Part shown: positions 33,518-44,200 of the stretch, piece by piece
How positions within the stretch are numbered: position 1 is the first letter of the stretch
Layout: every line of letters starts with the position of its first letter
NCBI GenBank assembly: GCA_020636495.1
Contig: JACJXQ010000008.1
Span: 1,426,001 to 1,490,000 of the forward strand
Origin: Chitinophagales bacterium
GTDB lineage: Bacteria > Bacteroidota > Bacteroidia > Chitinophagales > Chitinophagaceae
Length of the DNA: 64,000 nucleotides
Reading direction: 5' to 3'
The notes under the pieces: generated by a model
Databases searched by the model: none
Told to the model about the DNA's origin: nothing
What the model saw: the letters and a program-made list of their open reading frames with translations, nothing else
Program-made: the position numbers and the translations under genes

Positions 33518-34090
33518 TTACGCCCTTGCAACCTTGCCCGTTACTGCGTTTTTCAGCACTGCAAATGCACCAAACAGCAGGCCGCTGAATACCAGGTCGC
33601 CAACAAAAGTGTTGGCAAAAAAGCTGGTGCCTTCTTTTGTATAGAAAGGTATTGCCATCAGGTAGGTAGTTACCAGTCCCTGGAAGTCAAGACCCCAATA
33701 ACCTGTCAGGAAAGTACCGAAGTTGGACAAGATGAAGAATATGGCTGAACCTGCGATCGAGTAGCCTGCCACTCTTAAAGGCCTTTGATTCTTCATAGTA
33801 GTACCCAGGAAGGTGATGATAGCCATGGCACCGTAAACGAAGAACTGTGAAATATCATAAAAGCCCTTCATGGGGGTGAAAAACTGGATGTAGGTATCGG
33901 ATACGAACATAGCCAGCAGTGGTAACAGGTAAGCTGCCTTTTTATTTTTAAGTATGGCGCCACTGAATAGCCCTATGGCTGCTACAGGGGCTAAGTTATA
34001 TATGTGTAACTCGTAATTGACGATACGCACCACCACTGCCAATAATATCAATCCGCCGGCTAAAAGTATATTCGTTCTGTTATTTTTCAT
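33518..34090 (-). CDS. DUF6580-like membrane protein, putative transporter
   Basis: 190 residues with five or six membrane helices. NLAPVAAIGLFSGAIL and the C-terminal FVGDLVFSGLLFGAFAVL resemble the DUF6580 family, which has an S-component (ECF transporter) look. The substrate is unknown, no riboswitch is evident upstream, and no ECF ATPase lies nearby. It lies between murF and secA with terminators on either side, so it is probably transcribed alone. Confidence 0.7.
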   Translation of the reverse strand: MKNNRTNILLAGGLILLAVVVRIVNYELHIYNLAPVAAIGLFSGAILKNKKAAYLLPLLAMFVSDTYIQFFTPMKGFYDISQFFVYGAMAIITFLGTTMKNQRPLRVAGYSIAGSAIFFILSNFGTFLTGYWGLDFQGLVTTYLMAIPFYTKEGTSFFANTFVGDLVFSGLLFGAFAVLKNAVTGKVARA

Positions 34091-34190
34091 TGTCTGAATA
34101 AAGTATGTCTTTCTGCAAATGTAAAACCTAGAATGTCAAAAGTCAAAAGTAAATAATAACGTATGTGGATTGTCGTATAGGGTTTATTTA

Positions 34191-34227
34191 AATTAAAAGC
34201 CCCGGAACTGCTCCGGGGCTTTTAATT
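34191..34227 (-). terminator. Terminator after secA
   Basis: The stem GCCCCGGA/TCCGGGGC, extended by AATTAAAA/TTTTAATT, has a five-base loop. Its A/T flanks provide T tracts on both strands. Confidence 0.85.
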
Positions 34228-34247
34228 TGCTTTATGCGAGGTAGTTA

Positions 34248-37200
34248 TTATCTACCATGGCACTGCTTGTATTTTTTTCCGCTACCGCAAGGGCAGGGGT
34301 CGTTTCGGCCTATTTTAGGCTCTGCAACAGCAGGCGTCTGCCTCGGGGCTTCCCCGCTGTTGTCATACATATCCCTTTCGTTAGCTGCATAGTCATCACC
34401 TGCGGCATCAATTTCTTCTTTGTTCATATGCATCTGGCTCATATCCGTACGTTGCGGCTCCTGCCTTGCAGCTTTTGGCGGCTCTTCCTGCATAGGGATA
34501 CCGGCGCGCAGCAGGAAGGATACGATGTTCCGGTTGGTATTCAGGAGCATTTCCTTGAAGAGGTTGAAACCTTCGAACTTATATATAAGCAATGGGTCTT
34601 TCTGCTCATAAGAGGCCATTTGTACGGAAGAACGCAGGTCATCCATGGCACGCAGGTGCTCTTTCCATGCATCATCTATCAGCGCCAGAGTGATACTCTT
34701 TTCAAGTGTAGTGATAACCGGGCGTGAATTAGCCTCTACAGCACCTTTCAGCTCTGTTTGTACCTGTATGCCCCTGATACCGTCAGTAAATGGTATCAGT
34801 ATGTCTTTGATACGCTCACCATTCTCTTCCTGCAGTCTTGCCAGGTTAGGCTGTATATTAGCAGCAATGGCTGCCATTTTGCGCGTATACAGGCTTTTGG
34901 CCTCATGATACAGGTCGTAGCCGATCTTCTCCATACTGGCCTTGTCAAAGCCATTAGCAAGTGATGCATCCGGTTCCATTGCCAGGTGTTTCATTACTTC
35001 AATCCTGAAGGCTTCAAAATCACGGTTGTCTTCAAACTGGGTAGCCAGGTCAAGACAAACATCATACATAGCGTTATCCAGGTCGATAGACAAGCGGTCG
35101 CCATGTAAAGCATGTCGTCTGCGTTTATAGATAACATCACGCTGAGAGTTCATTACATCGTCAAACTCCAGCAAGCGTTTACGTATACCAAAGTTGTTCT
35201 CTTCAACTTTGGTCTGGGCACGCTCTATTGATTTGGTGATCATGCTATGCTGTAGCACCTCGCCTTCTTTGTGACCCATTTTATCCATCAGCGACGCAAT
35301 ACGTCCTGATTGGAACAAACGCATCAGGTCGTCTTCCAGCGATACGAAGAACTGTGAACTACCGGGATCGCCCTGGCGTCCTGCACGACCACGCAACTGG
35401 CGGTCTACACGACGACTCTCGTGACGTTCTGTACCTATAATGGCCAGGCCTCCTGCTTCTTTAACACCGGGTCCGAGCTTGATATCCGTACCACGACCAG
35501 CCATGTTAGTGGCTATGGTCACGGCTCCTGCAATACCGGCTTCTGCTACGATCGATGCCTCACGTGAGTGTTGTTTGGCATTCAGTACGTTGTGTTTTAT
35601 CTTTTTCTGTTGCAGCATACGTCCCAGCAACTCCGACACCTCTACTGAAGTGGTACCCACCAGCACAGGACGCCCTTTTGCGGTTAATACCTCTATTTCG
35701 TCTATTACAGCTTTGTATTTTTCTCTTTTGGTCTTGTATACAAGATCCTGTTCATCTTTACGTGCAATAGGCAGGTTGGTAGGTATCGTTACTACGTCCA
35801 GTTTGTATATCTCCCAGAATTCACCTGCTTCTGTTTCAGCTGTACCGGTCATACCTGCCAGTTTGTGATACATACGGAAGAAGTTCTGCAGAGTAATGGT
35901 TGCAAATGTCTGTGTCGCAGCCTCAACTGTTACGTTCTCTTTCGATTCTATTGCCTGGTGCAACCCGTCACTATAACGGCGGCCTTCCATGATACGGCCT
36001 GTTTGCTCGTCTACTATTTTTACTTTACCCTCAATAACTACATACTCTACGTCTTTCTCAAACAGAGTATAAGCTTTCAGTAATTGTTGTAAAGAGTGGA
36101 TACGGTCTGCTTTAACAGCGTAATCCTGCAGTACTATATCTTTTCGTTGTGCTTTTTCTTCATCGCTGACATCCATTTTCTCAATTTCAGCCAACTCTGT
36201 AGCAATTTCAGGAAGTACGAAGAAGTTAGGATCCTCTGCATGCCCGGTTATCAGGTTCAGGCCTTTGTCAGTCAGGTCAACACTATTGTTCTTTTCGTCA
36301 ATTGTAAAGAACAATTCGCTGTCTACTTTAGGCATATTACGCATCTGCTCACCCAGGTAGTAATTCTCTGTTTTCTGCAGTATCTGCCTGTTACCTTCTT
36401 CGCTCAGGAATTTGATCAGTGCATTGTTTTTGGGTAAGCCCCTGTGCGCACGGTACAAGTGCAGTCCGCCATTTTCTTTGTCGTTCTTGCCATCAGCTAT
36501 CAGCTTCTTGGCTTCTATCAGGCTCTTGCTGGCTACTTTTCTCTGTTCCTCTACCAGCTTCTCAATACGAGGCTTCAGTTGTGCAAATTGTTGCTCATCG
36601 CCACGAGGCACGGGACCTGATATGATCAGGGGTGTACGTGCATCATCTATCAGTACGCTATCCACTTCATCCACCATAGCATAATGGTGTTTACGCTGCA
36701 CCATTTCGTCAGGCTGGTGCACCATATTATCACGCAGGTAGTCAAAGCCGAATTCGTTGTTGGTACCGTAGGTGATGTCTGCCAGGTAAGCTTTACGCCT
36801 TTCCTCAGAGTTAGGCTGATGTTTATCTATACAGTCCGTTGTCAGGCCCAGGAATTCGAATATCGGCGAGTTCCACTCCTGGTCACGACGAGCCAGGTAA
36901 TCATTCACTGTAACTATATGCACACCTTGTCCGGCAAGTGCATTCAGGTATGCGGGTAGGGTAGATACGAGTGTTTTACCCTCACCTGTTGCCATTTCGG
37001 ATATTTTACCCTGGTGTAGAACCATCCCGCCAATAAGCTGAACATCGTAATGCAGCATGTTCCAGGTCACCTGGTTGCCTGCTGCCATCCATGTGTTCTT
37101 GTATATTACGTTCTCACCTTCAATGTTGATGTGCTCTTTGTTCACTGCCAACTCCCTGTCCAGGTCTGTTGCTGTAGCAGCCAGTTCCGCGTTGTCTTTG

Positions 37201-37568
37201 AAGCGGCGTGCAGTTTCTTTTACTACAGCAAATGCTTCAGGCAGTATTTTCAGCAATACTTCTTCCAGCAGTTCATCGCGCCTTTTAGACATTTTATCTA
37301 CTTCATCGTAAATAGCTTCACGTGCATGCAGGTCAGCATCCGGGTGGTCGTCGCCTTCGGCCTTTTTTGCGGCTATTTCCGCATCAATATCTGCCAGGTA
37401 TTCACGTATAGTATTCCTGAACTCAACCGTCTTATTTCTGAGCTGGTCGTTGGTCAGGTTATGTAATTCTTCGTAGTATTTATTGATCTCGGTAACAATA
37501 GGGGTCAGCTTTTTTACGTCTTTATCAGACTTACTGCCACCGAATATCTTGGAAAGAAAACCTATCAT
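34248..37568 (-). CDS. secA: Protein translocase ATPase SecA
   Basis: 1106 residues, the long Bacteroidota form. Walker A lies in ATGEGKTLVSTLPAYLNAL, DEAD-type MVDEVDSVLIDDARTPLIIS and NMAGRGTDIKLG mark the motor, and a C-terminal zinc domain ends CPCGSGKKYKQCHGR. Two family-specific insertions are visible in the first nucleotide-binding domain (residues ~350-480), which explains the length compared with E. coli SecA. It drives preproteins through SecYEG and feeds the exported proteins of this region. No downstream partner is in the operon. Confidence 0.97.
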   Translation of the reverse strand: MIGFLSKIFGGSKSDKDVKKLTPIVTEINKYYEELHNLTNDQLRNKTVEFRNTIREYLADIDAEIAAKKAEGDDHPDADLHAREAIYDEVDKMSKRRDELLEEVLLKILPEAFAVVKETARRFKDNAELAATATDLDRELAVNKEHINIEGENVIYKNTWMAAGNQVTWNMLHYDVQLIGGMVLHQGKISEMATGEGKTLVSTLPAYLNALAGQGVHIVTVNDYLARRDQEWNSPIFEFLGLTTDCIDKHQPNSEERRKAYLADITYGTNNEFGFDYLRDNMVHQPDEMVQRKHHYAMVDEVDSVLIDDARTPLIISGPVPRGDEQQFAQLKPRIEKLVEEQRKVASKSLIEAKKLIADGKNDKENGGLHLYRAHRGLPKNNALIKFLSEEGNRQILQKTENYYLGEQMRNMPKVDSELFFTIDEKNNSVDLTDKGLNLITGHAEDPNFFVLPEIATELAEIEKMDVSDEEKAQRKDIVLQDYAVKADRIHSLQQLLKAYTLFEKDVEYVVIEGKVKIVDEQTGRIMEGRRYSDGLHQAIESKENVTVEAATQTFATITLQNFFRMYHKLAGMTGTAETEAGEFWEIYKLDVVTIPTNLPIARKDEQDLVYKTKREKYKAVIDEIEVLTAKGRPVLVGTTSVEVSELLGRMLQQKKIKHNVLNAKQHSREASIVAEAGIAGAVTIATNMAGRGTDIKLGPGVKEAGGLAIIGTERHESRRVDRQLRGRAGRQGDPGSSQFFVSLEDDLMRLFQSGRIASLMDKMGHKEGEVLQHSMITKSIERAQTKVEENNFGIRKRLLEFDDVMNSQRDVIYKRRRHALHGDRLSIDLDNAMYDVCLDLATQFEDNRDFEAFRIEVMKHLAMEPDASLANGFDKASMEKIGYDLYHEAKSLYTRKMAAIAANIQPNLARLQEENGERIKDILIPFTDGIRGIQVQTELKGAVEANSRPVITTLEKSITLALIDDAWKEHLRAMDDLRSSVQMASYEQKDPLLIYKFEGFNLFKEMLLNTNRNIVSFLLRAGIPMQEEPPKAARQEPQRTDMSQMHMNKEEIDAAGDDYAANERDMYDNSGEAPRQTPAVAEPKIGRNDPCPCGSGKKYKQCHGR

Positions 37569-37836
37569 TTTTAAGTTCTGTTATTTTAAAGTTGGTTTTA
37601 AACGTGTAAATGTCTCTTAATGAGCTATATATTACCCTTCTGTATCAAATCCCATGCAATATTTGTATAACTGACAGGCTGGCACGTAAGGGGGTCAAAG
37701 CTACGCCAAATGCGGCATTTCAACAAGCATGGGCATACGGTAAATGGCAGGGATAAAAATTTTTTATTGTAATAGCTTGCAGGGCAAGAAATTTTTTATG
37801 TATTTTGGGGAATAAATTCAGAAAAAGCAATTAATT

Positions 37837-38376
37837 ATGAAAAAAGCCTTCATCCTCGTTACAACTGTTTTGGTATCAGTGTTCATGGCAAACAGTGGTT
37901 TTGCGCAAGAAGATGAATTAGTAAGGGTATTCCGTTGGTATAACCCAACAGATCAAAACTATGTAACCGTAGCAGATGGTGAGTTCCAGGAAGGACAATT
38001 GTTGAATTGGAACTGGAAAGACAAAACACCGGTGTTTGTGGCTTATCGTAACCCTGCTCCTGACCGTGTAGCAGTTTATCGTTGGTACAATCCGCACACT
38101 AAAGATTACGCAAGCATCGCAGAAGATGAGTTCAGCGATGACGATATGATCAAAATGGGATACACTGACAAGAGTTTGCAGTTCTATGCTTTAACTCGTC
38201 GTGGTCCTAACACGGTAGAAGTATACCGTTGGTATGTTCCTAAAAATCACGATTGGGTAACTGTTCCTGAGGAAGGTGATACTGATAACTACTACAAAAA
38301 AGGCTATCGTCGTAAAACTTTCCAGTACTACGGTATCAAACGTAGCACAGACGCTACTCTGTACAATCAACTGTAA
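37837..38376 (+). CDS. Exported protein of three ~45-residue repeats
   Basis: 179 residues. A signal peptide (MKKAFILVTTVLVSVFMANSG, cleavage after FAQ) is followed by three tandem repeats starting VFRWYNPTDQNYVTV, VYRWYNPHTKDYASI and VYRWYVPKNHDWVTV. Each has a YRWYxP core and ends with a Phe/Tyr-rich strand (LQFYALTR, FQYYGIKR). The repeat resembles the DUF5648-type YRFYNP module that often ends secreted enzymes, but here it stands alone. Codon choice is conservative and the terminator strong, consistent with good expression. Function unknown. Confidence 0.7.
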   Translation: MKKAFILVTTVLVSVFMANSGFAQEDELVRVFRWYNPTDQNYVTVADGEFQEGQLLNWNWKDKTPVFVAYRNPAPDRVAVYRWYNPHTKDYASIAEDEFSDDDMIKMGYTDKSLQFYALTRRGPNTVEVYRWYVPKNHDWVTVPEEGDTDNYYKKGYRRKTFQYYGIKRSTDATLYNQL

Positions 38377-38396
38377 GTACATCTAAATTATAAGCG

Positions 38397-38428
38397 ACCG
38401 CCGCGGGTTTCCCGTGGCGGTTTTTTTG
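38397..38428 (+). terminator. Terminator after the repeat protein gene
   Basis: The stem ACCGCCGCGGG/CCCGTGGCGGT (one G-T pair) with a TTT loop is followed by a T run. Confidence 0.9.
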
Positions 38429-38633
38429 TTGGTGTCAGGTCATGTGTCCAACCAACACGTTTAAGCGTAATTCCGGCCTCTGTTTTAGTCATCCTGCAGT
38501 TTATGGGCATTAGGGTATGGGCGAGGCGTAGCGTTCTTTAATATCGAGGTAATGATCTAACCGATCGCTCATAAGTCATTAGCCGGGAGCTCTGCAAAAT
38601 GCAATAATATCTCTTACGGGGTGTATTAATAAA

Positions 38634-38674
38634 ATATGCCTGCAGCGGTCTTTAAGACGCTTCTGCAGGCATAT
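38634..38674 (-). terminator. Terminator after the EGF-like lipoprotein gene
   Basis: The 12-bp stem ATATGCCTGCAG/CTGCAGGCATAT has an inner loop and a TTTATT flank on the minus strand. It lies about 50 bases beyond the minus-strand stop. The rest of 38429-38633 holds no ORF or repeat that I can support. Confidence 0.7.
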
Positions 38675-38725
38675 TCTGCGGCAGGGCAATAATGGTGCTT
38701 ATTATACCTTAATACCCCCAAGATC

Positions 38726-39157
38726 CTATTTGGTACACCAATACTCCATAGAGCTACATACTGCCAGGTTAGGTGTGCTTTGTGTACATGCCTCAGTACC
38801 TGAATTAGAGATCATAAAGTGCAGGGTATGTTGTCCCGCAGCTACTGTATAATACTCAGAGGTTGCTCCGGGCCCCAGGGTAGTTATTACAGAGCCATCC
38901 CAAACAACGGAATAGGTTTGGCTCGTGCCCGTTTTGTTAATAAACCGCACGGAAGCTGTGTTATTGGCCTCGCACTTCTTTGTCTCACACAAGGTGCCTG
39001 TATAGCCCGTAGGGCAGTTGCATGCGCCGTTGACACATGTTCCCCCGTTCTTACACGAGATGTTGTCACAACTGTCAGTCTTGGTGCAGCCTGTATACAA
39101 GGCAATACTAAAAGATGAGATTGTGATCATTGCTGCAATAATAATGTTGCGTTGCAT
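38726..39157 (-). CDS. Lipoprotein with EGF-like domain
   Basis: 143 residues with lipobox YTGC (MQRNIIIAAMITISSF...). Directly after it is an EGF-like cysteine pattern, CDNISCKNGGTCVNGACNCPTGYTGTLCE. A beta domain follows (ASVRFINKTGTSQTYSVVWDG). EGF-like modules are common in Bacteroidota surface lipoproteins and suggest protein or glycan interaction, but the function is unknown. A second lipoprotein with related cysteine spacing lies at 46519-47196. Confidence 0.75.
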   Translation of the reverse strand: MQRNIIIAAMITISSFSIALYTGCTKTDSCDNISCKNGGTCVNGACNCPTGYTGTLCETKKCEANNTASVRFINKTGTSQTYSVVWDGSVITTLGPGATSEYYTVAAGQHTLHFMISNSGTEACTQSTPNLAVCSSMEYWCTK

Positions 39158-39450
39158 AGTTTGTATGTTTTATGCAAAGCTATTGCGCAGTTATATATGG
39201 AAATATGATTAATGTCATGTTCCGGTTTCATTGAAAAGATATTATTAACAGGTGGACGTTTGTTTTTTTGTGTCAACTCAAACAATCCTTATTCAGGGTA
39301 TTCGCCCTTTCTAATAAACAGGAACAATCTTCAAAATTACAGTCTATATAATCCTCATCTTGTATCATAGCTCCTGAGGGAATGTAGGCGTTTTAGTTAA
39401 AGGAACATTGCATGCTTAGCAAAGGGTGAACTGCTATATTATTAACCATA
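39158..39450. other. Intergenic region without recognised feature
   Basis: AT-rich and non-coding, between the EGF-like lipoprotein start and the gldJ terminator. I see no ORF, repeat or clear promoter box here. It must hold the promoter of the lipoprotein gene at its left end. Confidence 0.5.
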
Positions 39451-39480
39451 AAAAAAGGATGCCATTTGGCATCCTTTTTT
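39451..39480 (-). terminator. Terminator after gldJ
   Basis: The stem AAAAAAGGATGCC/GGCATCCTTTTTT with an ATTT loop gives a T run on both strands. It ends the gldJ transcript, 21 bases past its stop. Confidence 0.9.
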
Positions 39481-39500
39481 ACACTATTTGTAGTCTTCGA

Positions 39501-41033
39501 TTATCTTCTTGGAGCGCGGCCTTTACCACCGAAGTAGTTACCAGCCCTTTCGCCATTGTCACCATTAGGAGAACCTAAGCGATCCATAACGCAACGGAAA
39601 CCAACAGTAGAGCTAGCCTTGTAAGCGTGCATGAAACGGCGTGTACCCGGATTCATGTAGTATGCGCGATCATTCCATGAACCACCTTTGATAACTTTAG
39701 CTTCGTTGTTGATCAGGGTGTTAGTACCGTATGCATATGTGAACATAGAAGCGCTGTCACCATCCTGGTAGTTCCTCAGGTCAGCATCCAGTCCGTCAAA
39801 CCTTTCATAAGATGCCATTTCAGTGCTATCCATCAGGCGTGTTTGTAAGTGACCCAGTGTATCTTTTTCTTCCAGTGCGTTATCTTCAGCCAGCCTTACA
39901 TATGTTTCGTAAACATTACCACGGAAAGGACGGAAGTCATTCAGATCGCGTGTATAAGGACGGTAAGTATCCAGAACCCACTCAGAAACGTTACCTGCCA
40001 TGTTGTACAGGCCATAAGAGTTAGGAACATAAGAAGTAACAGGAGCAGTTACGTCAGCGTTGTCGTTCAGACCACCGGCAACACCCATTACATCACCTTT
40101 ACCACGTTTGAAGTTACCCAGGAATTCACCTTGGTATGAGTTACGCAGGCCATAACGGGTTGTGTATGCATCACCCCAAGGGTAAACGTTGCGGTCAGTG
40201 ATAACTTCTTCACCACGACGACGCTTGGTCTCAGGCTCAGGATTATTACCAATGTTACCCAGTGCAGCGTATTCCCACTCAGCTTCAGTTGGCAGGCGGT
40301 AGTTTGGCAGCAATTGTCCGTCAGAGTACCTCATGTTACGAGAACCAGAACCTTGTGGATCCAGGTCTTTTTTACGGCCTTTAGCTGGTAAACCTTCATA
40401 TTGACCGTTTACATAAGTTTCACTATCAAAGATATCTTCGTTCACCTGGTTAGGATTCCTCTTCAGGCGACCTGATTTTATCATGATCATTTCGTTAACA
40501 CGGTCACTACGCCATTTAGCGAAAGCGCGTGCCTGGTGCCAGTTAACACCTACAACCGGATACATATCGTATGCAGCTGCACGGAAGTAATACTGTACAT
40601 ATGGTTCGTTGTAAGACAATGCAGAGCGCCAAACTGATGTGTCAGGCATTGCATCTGCTATAACCAATGGATAGTCAGCACCATATGTGCGGCTTAACCA
40701 GTAGATATACTCGCGGTAGTGTACGTTCGCTACCTCGGTTTCGTCCATGTAGAAAGAAGATACCGAAACAGTACGCGGAACATTGTTCCTGTCTATATGC
40801 AGGTCTTCTTCGGTTTGTCCCATAGTAAAACGACCACCTTCAACGAAAGTAAGGCCGGGGCCGGTTTGCTGGCCATGATAGTTAGCCACATCAAAACCGC
40901 CAAGGCGTGGGTCGTTATAGTCCCAACCAGTTACACGGGAAACTCCGGATGGTTTACTGTTGGACGAACAAGCCGAAAAAATGGTTGCCGCGCCTATACA
41001 AAGCAGTGTCACGCCGAGAAGAGATCTTTTCAT
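39501..41033 (-). CDS. gldJ: Gliding motility/T9SS lipoprotein GldJ
   Basis: 510 residues from the ATG of MKRSLLGVTLL, with lipobox FSAC. A sulfatase-modifying-factor (FGE) fold follows, with GPGLTFVEGGRFTMGQTEED, SFYMDETEVANVHYREYI, YPVVGVNWHQARAFAKWRSD, RLPTEAEWEYAALG and VIKGGSWNDRAYYMNPGTRR. This is the GldJ pattern: GldJ supports gliding and stabilises GldK in flavobacteria, where it lies next to porU and porV, as it does here. It is divergent from porU. GldK and PorK share the fold, but the adjacent porU and the SRVTGWDYNDPRLGGFD start favour GldJ. The enzymatic FGE activity is not expected. Confidence 0.93.
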   Translation of the reverse strand: MKRSLLGVTLLCIGAATIFSACSSNSKPSGVSRVTGWDYNDPRLGGFDVANYHGQQTGPGLTFVEGGRFTMGQTEEDLHIDRNNVPRTVSVSSFYMDETEVANVHYREYIYWLSRTYGADYPLVIADAMPDTSVWRSALSYNEPYVQYYFRAAAYDMYPVVGVNWHQARAFAKWRSDRVNEMIMIKSGRLKRNPNQVNEDIFDSETYVNGQYEGLPAKGRKKDLDPQGSGSRNMRYSDGQLLPNYRLPTEAEWEYAALGNIGNNPEPETKRRRGEEVITDRNVYPWGDAYTTRYGLRNSYQGEFLGNFKRGKGDVMGVAGGLNDNADVTAPVTSYVPNSYGLYNMAGNVSEWVLDTYRPYTRDLNDFRPFRGNVYETYVRLAEDNALEEKDTLGHLQTRLMDSTEMASYERFDGLDADLRNYQDGDSASMFTYAYGTNTLINNEAKVIKGGSWNDRAYYMNPGTRRFMHAYKASSTVGFRCVMDRLGSPNGDNGERAGNYFGGKGRAPRR

Positions 41034-41247
41034 AATCAAAGAAAAATATTTGCTACAAATTGTGTTGAATAATCTGTTAAAGTGTTACAATATTAGAGTG
41101 TTCTTTTCAAAATGTCAAGCTTTATAGGAATAATGCTAAAAAAATGTTGTTTTTCTTGTTTTTTCCAAAAAAATAATAATATGGCAGCCTGTTTCGTTAG
41201 TGCTATGTAAGTGACTGTCTGCTGACGCGTCTGAACTTATAAAGAAC

Positions 41248-41255
41248 TATCTTTG
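41248..41255 (+). promoter_or_regulatory. Promoter -7 box for porU
   Basis: TATCTTTG matches TAnnTTTG and lies 18 bases before the porU ATG. No -33 TTTG is obvious. Confidence 0.5.
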
Positions 41256-41272
41256 ACACACCCATAAATATT

Positions 41273-44200
41273 ATGAAAATTAATAAGAAAAACAGGTTTT
41301 TTCAAACTTTAGTGGTTTTTTACATGGTACTTTCCGGATGGACGGTTGTTGCGTCTGAAAGTACCACTTTTAACGTACAACCGTTAGATATACAGGCGGG
41401 TTATATCGCTCACAGAATTTACCTGCATGACTATGCTGTTCCCACTATTGAAATAAGTGGTGTGACATATTCTGCTATAGATAAATTGCCGGAAGACGCT
41501 TTTCCGTCTTCTGTTCAGCGTTTTGATGTGCTGATGGGACTAGACAGGAAAAAGCCGTTTGCCATTGTACGTATTCCTGCTTTTTCCGTGAAAGAGGATG
41601 GTACATTACAACAGGTAACAGGTTTAACGATAAAATACACTGAAAATACTGTTCCTGAACCGGTTGTGGATAATGGCCGTGGTGCTGCCAAAACAACAGC
41701 AGATGTTAATTCACCCCTCGCAACGGGTACCTGGTATAAAGTAAGTGTTCCGTCAACAGGTCTTTACAAGGTAGATTACAATTTCCTTTCTACGCAACTG
41801 GGTGTAACGGGTATCCCATCTTCCCAGATCAGGGTATTTGGCCATGGAGGTAAAATGCTCCCTGAACAGAATCCCCAAACCGGTGTGAAAGGACTGACCG
41901 AGAATGCTATATGGGTAAATGATGGAGGTGACGGCAAATTCGACCCTGGTGATTACTTCGTGTTTTATGCGCAAGGACCGGTAAACTGGGTGCCAAATTC
42001 AGACAGGTCCATGCTTGTACAGGAAAAGAATTATTATGCGGACAAGGGCTACTACCTGCTGAACTTTGATGCGAAAGCTGAAAAAAGAGTAACTACGCAA
42101 ATCAATAAACCATCGGGTAACCTTATTGTAAATACTTATTCAGGAGCTGTTTTGCACGAAGAGGACCTGGCCAACCCGCAAAACTTTGGTAAAAGATGGT
42201 GGGGCGAGGAGTTTAGCAGCGCCCCCGGCAAAGAGAATACTCATAGCTTTACTCTTGACATCGGCAGCATGCTGGATACTGTTGAGTTCAGGACGCATGT
42301 AGTAAATACTTCTACTGCACCAGGTATTTTCACCTTATCGCTGGATGGTAAACAGATGTCTACATTAGATGTATCTGCTACCAACAATTATGATTATGCG
42401 CCTAAAGCTATGGGGCAGGAGGCGATTTGGAGGTTACCTCATCCCGGTAAATCGGCAACTATTACAATTACTTACAACACGAACTCAAGCGAAGGTTCCG
42501 GCTGGCTGGATTATATCAGGGTAAATGGCAGAAGGCCTTTAAGTGTAGAAGGTAACTCAAATGTTTTTTGCGATCTGAATAGCGTGGGGGCAGGCAATGT
42601 CGCAACGTACCGTGTTTCCAACGCTGGTTCCGGCACACAGGTATGGGACGTAACAGATCCGCAAAATCCTGTAAGAATGGATGGTAACCTCGTTGGTGGT
42701 AATGTATACGAATTTGTACAGGATGCATCGTCTTTACATCGTTTTGCTGTTGTAAATGATGCGGGTAGTCTTGATGCTCCCGAATTTGTTGCCACCGTTC
42801 CTAATCAGAATCTCTACGGTTCTGCTCCTGTGGATTTTATCATTGTAACACACCCCGATTTTAAGACAGCTGCGGAGAAACTTGCGGAATTTCATCGTAA
42901 ACGCAGTGGTATGCGAGTGATTGTGGCAACTACAACGCAGGTATATAATGAGTTCTCATCTGCCGGTCAGGACATATCAGCCATTCGCGATTTTGCACGT
43001 ATGTTCTATGAGCGTGCAGGCATGAATGATGCGGACATGCCGCGCTATTTATTACTGCTTGGAGATGCCTCATACGACTATAAAGACAGGATAAAGAGCA
43101 ATACCAACTTTGTACCTACTTTCGAAGCATTAGAGTCGTTTGATTTTCTGAATACTTACAGCAATGATGACTTTTTCGGCTTTCTGGATGCCGGAGAAAA
43201 TATTGAACGATATGATATAGTCAATGCATTGGATATAGGTGTCGGGCGCATACCGGCCAAGAGTGCTGAAGAAGCAGATAGGGTAGTGGATAAGATCATA
43301 CACTACAAGAGCCCCGCAACTTTAGGTGCATGGCGATTGAATGCATTATTTGTTGCTGACAACGAAGATGCTGCAGGTGAGCACCTGGATGATGCAGAAA
43401 CCATGGTTCGCACAGTAGCAGAACGCAGTAATATTCATAACCCTGTAAAGGTATATGAAGATGCGATCCAGTTCATCTCCACACCAGGCGGTCAAAGAGC
43501 GCCCGATGCTAATAAAGCTATCAACGACGGCATATTCAAAGGTTTGTTCATGTTCAACTACAACGGACATGGCAATACAAGTGTACTGTCTCACGAACGT
43601 ATATTGACAAAGGACGACTACAACAAATGGAGGAATATTGATAAGATGCCGTTTATGGTGACTGCTACGTGCGATTTCGGGCAGTTCGATCAGCCTTCTT
43701 TTGTGTCATCGGGTGAGGAATTGATGCTGAAATCTGATGGTGGTGTAATAGCTACGCTCACTACCACACATCTTGTCTATGCTTATGCAAACGAGATACT
43801 GAACCGGGAATTCCTTTCAGCCCAGTTTGAACATATAAATGGAAGGTGGAACACTTTCGGAGATGCCATGCGTATTGGTAAGAATGGCACATACAGTAAA
43901 GCTTCATCCACCTCTGACGTAGTTAAGAACTTCCGCAAATTTGCGCTGCTCGGTGATCCTGCCCTTGAGCCAAACTTCCCCAGGTACTTCATACATACTA
44001 CTTCAGTAAAAGATGGTGCTACCGGTACCGGCACTAATACCATCGGAGCGTTGGGAGAGTATATAATTGATGGAGAAGTAACTGATGTAAATGGCAGCAT
44101 TTTGACAGACTTTAATGGTGTACTTGCAGTAACGATTTTTGATAAAGCGCGTACGGTCAAGACCATTACACCGGGTATAGACAAAACATTCCGGGTGTTG

